From positions 1-26,660 of the forward strand of contig JAGCSE010000070.1 of the NCBI GenBank assembly GCA_017964325.1: DNA of 26,660 bases, read 5' to 3'. Below the pieces are notes generated by a model, which was not told the DNA's origin, did not search any database, and saw nothing but the letters and a program-made list of their open reading frames with translations. Made by a program: the position numbers and the translations under genes. Numbering within the stretch: the first letter of the stretch is position 1; every line of letters begins with the position of its first letter. Origin of the DNA: Victivallales bacterium. Its GTDB lineage: Bacteria > Verrucomicrobiota > Lentisphaeria > Oligosphaerales > Oligosphaeraceae. Below, piece by piece: positions 23,501-26,660 of this stretch.

Positions 23501-25222
23501 CGCCTTGTTGATCGCCTTGCCCACATTCTTCTCGAATGAGAAATAGGCTTCAGCCGTGGCCCGAAGCAGTTCCTTGTCCTTTTCCTCGCTGGCCTTGTCT
23601 AGCTTCAGGTCCACCCCGAGATGATTCGCCACAATCGCCACCTTGCGGTTCGTCAGGTTGGCCATCGTGAAGGACATCAGCTTTGAGACCAACGTCATGT
23701 CCAGGCCGTCCTTGCCAGCCGCAATCTCGTTGATGGCATTTTCCATGTCATGGACATAGCCTTTCATGCCTTCGTCAACCTGCTCCTTCTTGCCAGTCTG
23801 GGGATTCTTCTTGACGGTGCCGTTCTGGATCTTAATGCCAAGGCCCAGCATATGTGTGTCCTTGTAAATGGCCTCCATGGTGTTGTGGTAGGCGTCGCCA
23901 AGCAGCTTGTTGTCCGCAACGGCTTCACCGATGCCGCGCTCCGCCAGGAAGTTCTTGGTGAAGGTGCCCAGAAGCCCCTCCGCCACGTATGCCTCCCTGG
24001 CCCCCTGGAGATCATCGTATATTCTCTTGCCTTCCTCCTGGGAGATGTTGGCATTTTCAATGAGTTTCACCGAATCCTTCTGCATGGCGCTAGTAATCGC
24101 TGTTTGGCGGGCTCCATTGACCATTTCCCTGCCATTCGCCACAACCTTGTCAAGCATAGCATCTCCTGTGCTCTTGATCTCATCTTTCGGCGGATTGTCA
24201 ATGAACTGCCTGGCACCTTTCATAAACTTCTCCGCCTCCTCCATGATGGCCTCGAAGGAGAAGTTGGCCTCCATCTGCAAGTTCATGTCGCCATTCTCGC
24301 CGTTGGACCATTCACGTATGTTCTCCACATTCTGCTTGAACAAAGCTGGCAGAACATCCTTCATGAACTTCTCGAAAACCATGCCGCCAGTGCCGACCAC
24401 ACCGCCTTCGCCCTGCTGGGGCACAAGTCCCTTGAGTATAAGGAAATGGAGGAGCGCACCGCGCAGCTGGCCCGTCTCCTCCTGCGAAAGGTGCAGGCCG
24501 AAGGTGTTGTCCAGGGCTTTTGGTCCCGTATAGAGATCAGCCTTGCCCTTCATCAGGTTCTCAATCTCAGCCCGTTTGACCGCCTCATCGCAAAGTTTTT
24601 CCAACTCGATCAGATAGGTCTTGAATGTCAGCTCGTCCATCTTGGGGACAAGGCTTGTCTTGTCGGGGTCATTTTCCCAAAGCTTGCTCAGGTCGCCCAG
24701 CTCTGGTGGAATTATCAAGTATTTTTTCTTCAAGACCTTGACGCAATCCTCCGTGCCATTCAGTTTGCAGCGTTCCGCCGTTTTCCTGAGCAGATTTTCC
24801 ACCATATTCATGCGTCCGATTGGGGTGTTCATCATCTTGTCGTATTCCTTGAAGGCCTTTTGCAGTTCCTTGCGCGAAAGGGCGTCCGTCCGCTTGCCTT
24901 CTGGATTTTTGGGAACATTGGTGATGCTGTCAACCAGTTTCTCGACAGTCTTAGGGTCTGCCCACCTCAAATCGTTGGCCATCGCCATGGCGAACTTCTC
25001 GCGCATGGTACGGTTGTTGGCCGCATTGATATTTGAACGCCATGATATGTTGAAATCAATATTGTTGTTGACCTTCGCAATCTTCACGCCGCCTTTGCCG
25101 TCTGGTACGAAGCGGACATAGCCTTTGTTCTTCGGATTCACTGTATTGACCGCCTTGCGAAAATCATCTATGCCGATATTTGCATACTTGGCCTGTTCAT
25201 TCGTTACTTTGCCTGTTGACAT
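20582..25222 (-). CDS. Giant helical protein flanked by two chaperones, putative type III effector
   Basis: This 1546-residue protein has no signal peptide and no membrane helix. It is almost entirely helical, rich in Lys, Glu, Ala, Leu and Asn, with no catalytic motif I recognise. The N-terminus (MSTGKVTNEQAKYANIG) is polar and disorder-prone, as in type III secretion signals, and residues 30-85 contain short strand-like segments that could bind a chaperone. A CesT-like gene ends 149 bases upstream and another begins just downstream, all on the same strand. The start at 25222 is supported by GGAG seven bases upstream. Effector identity is inferred from its neighbours, size and lack of another export signal. 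A structural (scaffold or fibre-like) protein is the main alternative. Confidence 0.72.
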   Translation of the reverse strand: MSTGKVTNEQAKYANIGIDDFRKAVNTVNPKNKGYVRFVPDGKGGVKIAKVNNNIDFNISWRSNINAANNRTMREKFAMAMANDLRWADPKTVEKLVDSITNVPKNPEGKRTDALSRKELQKAFKEYDKMMNTPIGRMNMVENLLRKTAERCKLNGTEDCVKVLKKKYLIIPPELGDLSKLWENDPDKTSLVPKMDELTFKTYLIELEKLCDEAVKRAEIENLMKGKADLYTGPKALDNTFGLHLSQEETGQLRGALLHFLILKGLVPQQGEGGVVGTGGMVFEKFMKDVLPALFKQNVENIREWSNGENGDMNLQMEANFSFEAIMEEAEKFMKGARQFIDNPPKDEIKSTGDAMLDKVVANGREMVNGARQTAITSAMQKDSVKLIENANISQEEGKRIYDDLQGAREAYVAEGLLGTFTKNFLAERGIGEAVADNKLLGDAYHNTMEAIYKDTHMLGLGIKIQNGTVKKNPQTGKKEQVDEGMKGYVHDMENAINEIAAGKDGLDMTLVSKLMSFTMANLTNRKVAIVANHLGVDLKLDKASEEKDKELLRATAEAYFSFEKNVGKAINKAKTGFEKLVRTQFKKGLIDQNTCETMILNANSKFAQSHKEVLKGFFLKSPIADANEGKKLLDRIFKGQLQEAISELNNDLALNSLGRAIGVQEKGVLRDVMGLVHEAMSQPGMNQVKLGVDGIITEKDARATLQAGELKRLYSTTLATMLKKLPKVDGHLTVTEDFVKKVKEEFNSKVMSLVKKIAQHEENYIKQCNDQLNNMLTTNIEGGRGSFRGYNEGDKPITESETKKLAKELTDEVLRAKASQLKSNILEILDAPGSFDKKAIENLGTLTIRDDGPEKTTLVIGIVADDREQMVKDFLADKNSLDKIKQSVLEGKVFGKGGVLENVYKGPYSEGEILISKATNTVIERVKKMPLIYATGDKEALVKRLAEEVDKAAQSFAKKWAKFRTDFIRQTGPIDADFSSLGVKTLEDARQWALVELANRKDFNELDMKVALGYYHKLLQDHLDGKISNAKTKFDEYMTKVTAVYENAMEELGDTLDIAKKAIGLSATPEAQKYMEDVIIPKMKQRIEYQIYQNPDNFTEDKLDARDKELMLNFVYVTQNVFNATDYHLPKALVGLIKQAGADVLLEDKVETEAAMNDLKTWLKSPEGHKLRAEAEKAMLDQIMEYGPALKEHPEDFAPIGPSKPNGPRNAVADFRFAARDLLRGHTAQLLYSVFDNEKVGEVRTAFSKWLDSHGLSRFEDYRKTTAEERIMAKFDERVKILQENALKGGENEPILTPAFIKEIDYLIDKEGTEMLLAEVKTKFLNAMLDELAAKDEAIMFNPKDPRFATLPTYLQETVKKNYKDLESAISLKISSVLGDYDTKDGLDNLKQAIKGLDEETVRMKIIVDTLIAVEDCINRYNLEKESPTLVADFTHTLERHLIKSVISEAKANEYFKNGFIDVMSHEKVPEKKREALNKELNRISDCYKVALGMCLSNCRQHNATPEALHNTFQKVTIDFIDEVNADKGWKANVLPVLKSLEKNI

Positions 25223-25371
25223 TGCAATACTCCGTCTATTTTTTGTTTTAGTGGATAAAATCTTCTTGACCGATCCTGCATTATCGCCTCATCCCGAATT
25301 CAATTGCGAAGCTCTTTCGCAAAACAGATCAAGGAACTGACGACATTGATTACACATTTCCCGTCCAACGG

Positions 25372-25812
25372 TCACACGCGCAGGAGAAATGTGCGTCCAG
25401 AAAGCAAATCCTCCGCAGACAGTTCATTCGAAGCTGATTTCCCCGAAAATGGTTCATCTGCATTGCCGCCTAAAAGACGCGTCTTCCATTCCTCTGCTTT
25501 CTGCATCAGAATAGCCAGATGATTGAGAAAGGCCTCCTCGCTTTGTTCAGACAGCCAGTACCGTCTTTGCAGGAACGCATGACGAGTGCCAGGCTTCAGG
25601 GACAGTGTCGCGCCTGCCGTGTCCTGGAACAGGTGGTTCGCTCTCATCATTTCGCGGCTAAGCGTCGAGAGCGTTTCATCAGGAAGCTCCCCCAGATAAA
25701 TCGCAGCCAGAACACCTCCATCGGCGGTCGTCGTCAATTTCACTTGAACTTCATCTACGTCAAGTGTCACTTCCTCGTCCTTCACGGTATCTAACAATTC
25801 ATCAAAAGTCAT
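25372..25812 (-). CDS. CesT-like type III secretion chaperone, upstream of the giant gene
   Basis: The 146-residue protein has the CesT-family order. Strands come first (VTLDVDEVQVKLTT, GVLAAIYLGEL), then a helix ending in MMRANHLFQD (about 54-63), the signature TAGATLSLKPGT (about 64-75), a strand with FLQRRYWL, and a long helix FLNHLAILMQKAEEW. A Ser/Glu-rich tail of about 35 residues extends past the usual fold. It differs strongly in sequence from the chaperone downstream of the giant gene, so the two are not a recent duplication and may bind different sites or proteins. GGGAG lies nine bases before the ATG. It is the first gene of the chaperone-giant-chaperone group. Confidence 0.75.
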   Translation of the reverse strand: MTFDELLDTVKDEEVTLDVDEVQVKLTTTADGGVLAAIYLGELPDETLSTLSREMMRANHLFQDTAGATLSLKPGTRHAFLQRRYWLSEQSEEAFLNHLAILMQKAEEWKTRLLGGNADEPFSGKSASNELSAEDLLSGRTFLLRV

Positions 25813-25843
25813 TCAAATGTGCTCCCATACGGTATATGGTTTC

Positions 25844-25865
25844 ATGTTATAGGAAAATATAACAT
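25844..25865. repeat. 8-bp hairpin in the leader of the chaperone-effector operon
   Basis: ATGTTATA and TATAACAT flank a six-base loop. If the promoter at 25876-25905 is real, this hairpin forms at the very 5' end of the mRNA. Confidence 0.45.
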
Positions 25866-25875
25866 TTGTATTCGC

Positions 25876-25905
25876 ATTATGCAAGTAATGGCATTTTGCA
25901 ATCAA
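25876..25905 (-). promoter_or_regulatory. Candidate promoter of the chaperone-effector operon
   Basis: On the minus strand, TTGATT (25900-25905) and CATAAT (25876-25881; 5 of 6 to the -10 consensus) are 18 bases apart. Transcription would begin near 25869, about 57 bases before the chaperone ATG. Confidence 0.4.
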
Positions 25906-26167
25906 AAACACACCTGATAAAAAAATGAACGCCTTAGTACACTCCCCTGTATGAATATTGATGACTTTAAGGCTTAAAAATACTCACATAAGAAAACATA
26001 ACTTTTCCCCAAAAAGAATCAATCGCACTTCCAGCATCAGCAGGACCGCGCCGCTTGCTCCGCAATCCAGAATTCGACATGAAATTTCTGCACAAGAGCT
26101 TCCGAAGGCATCCCTTGTGTTCTGTCCTCGGAGGCGGGACAGTATGCGGCCGGCACATCCCATTCGA

Positions 26168-26660
26168 TCAGGACTTCGGCTCGGCAGGTTGCCCCTCTTT
26201 TCCACGATAAAACGGATTTTCCAAGTGGTCGAAGCGGAATGCACCGCCCACGACATCGACTTGATTGCCGACTGCCTGATAGATGTCGCTGCATTCCTGG
26301 AAAACGCGCAAGCGGAAACTCGGCAGGACCGCCAGCAAATGTTCAATGATGTCCGATTGGACTCTTTCAAATTGGACCCATCTTACTTCCTTTGAAAAAC
26401 AATATATTTCCAACGGCACACCGGACTTGGTGGGCGTCAATTCCCGAACCATCAGCGTCATATCGTTGCGAATAATCGGATATTTTTCCAGATATCGTTG
26501 CGCATAGATACGGAATGTACCGAGATTGGTGAGATAACGGGTGTTGAAGCTAGAACGACCGGTGTTGTATGTGGAGATCTCCGTCTCCTTGCTCTCCAGA
26601 TAATCTTTCAAAATGTCAAAACCTTTGAGCATTTCCAACTCTTCCATGTTCAAAAAGCGA
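26168..26660 (-). CDS. ybdG: YbdG-type mechanosensitive channel, C-terminal part
   Basis: The frame is open to the window end, so the gene is truncated and only about the last 164 codons are visible. The cytoplasmic C-terminal domain of the YbdG (MscM) branch of MscS-like channels is recognisable from TNLGTFRIYAQRYLE, then IRNDMTLMVRELTPT, GVPLEIYCFS, and the QSDIIEHLLAVLP helix followed by LRVFQ. Before these, RFLNMEELEMLKGF and ILKDYLESKE match the linker preceding this domain. These inner-membrane channels open under tension and protect against osmotic downshock. TTG at 26653 and ATG at 26647 lie inside the domain and are not real starts. The channel is probably unrelated to the chaperone-effector group, from which it is separated by 355 bases. 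Confidence 0.88.
   Translation of the reverse strand, partial: RFLNMEELEMLKGFDILKDYLESKETEISTYNTGRSSFNTRYLTNLGTFRIYAQRYLEKYPIIRNDMTLMVRELTPTKSGVPLEIYCFSKEVRWVQFERVQSDIIEHLLAVLPSFRLRVFQECSDIYQAVGNQVDVVGGAFRFDHLENPFYRGKEGQPAEPKS

Larger units (their letters stand above)
25813..26167. other. Gene-free stretch between the channel gene and the chaperone operon
   Basis: The part next to the chaperone (25813-25980) is AT-rich and holds the promoter candidate and leader hairpin. The part next to the channel gene (about 26040-26167) is GC-richer and has open frames on the minus strand, but none has a start with a ribosome-binding site. It may be decayed coding sequence. Confidence 0.45.

Noticed and set aside
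23750..25036. Plus-strand open frame of 428 codons
   Set aside because: It is antisense to the N-terminal half of the same giant gene, with no ribosome-binding site or domain pattern.
25958..26395. Plus-strand open frame of 145 codons
   Set aside because: Its second half is antisense to the well-recognised channel domain and its first half is AT-rich intergenic sequence.

Overview
The window looks like a chromosomal segment of a Gram-negative bacterium of the PVC group, most likely Lentisphaerota (Victivallales-like) or Verrucomicrobiota. This is an inference from content: lipoproteins with lipoboxes, an exosortase with C-terminally tagged substrates, and CesT-type type III secretion chaperones next to giant helical proteins. 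No rRNA, tRNA, CRISPR array or intact insertion sequence was seen.

Left part (1-3701): the 3' end of one reading frame, an in-frame TAG, then a six-hairpin-glycosidase-like protein that may be the second half of the same gene. An AT-rich lipoprotein and an iron-containing alcohol dehydrogenase follow.

Centre-left (4080-11101): a compact protein-sorting system. Three secreted proteins each carry a G-Q-P-x-P-G motif followed by a hydrophobic stretch and a basic cluster. Two are paralogues and the third is unrelated outside the tag. After a strong hairpin comes a translationally coupled three-gene operon (ATGA overlaps): a membrane-anchored TPR protein, an exosortase with its Cys-Arg-His triad, and a multi-spanning protein with an EpsI-like C-terminal domain. 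No polysaccharide genes are present. I read this as a small dedicated exosortase/substrate system with a non-canonical sorting signal.

Centre (11446-13726): an alpha/beta hydrolase on the minus strand and a PHP-domain protein on the plus strand. They are separated by about 430 bp that holds a large inverted repeat with three nested hairpins.

Right part (13958-26660): a 1534-residue helical protein on the plus strand, then a dif-like XerC/XerD site inside a palindrome. Beyond it all genes lie on the minus strand: two small lipoproteins, a CesT-like chaperone, a 1546-residue helical protein, a second CesT-like chaperone, and the C-terminal part of a YbdG-type mechanosensitive channel. The chaperone - giant protein - chaperone arrangement suggests a very large type III effector with its own chaperones. 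Genes converge on the dif-like site from both sides, as expected near a replication terminus.
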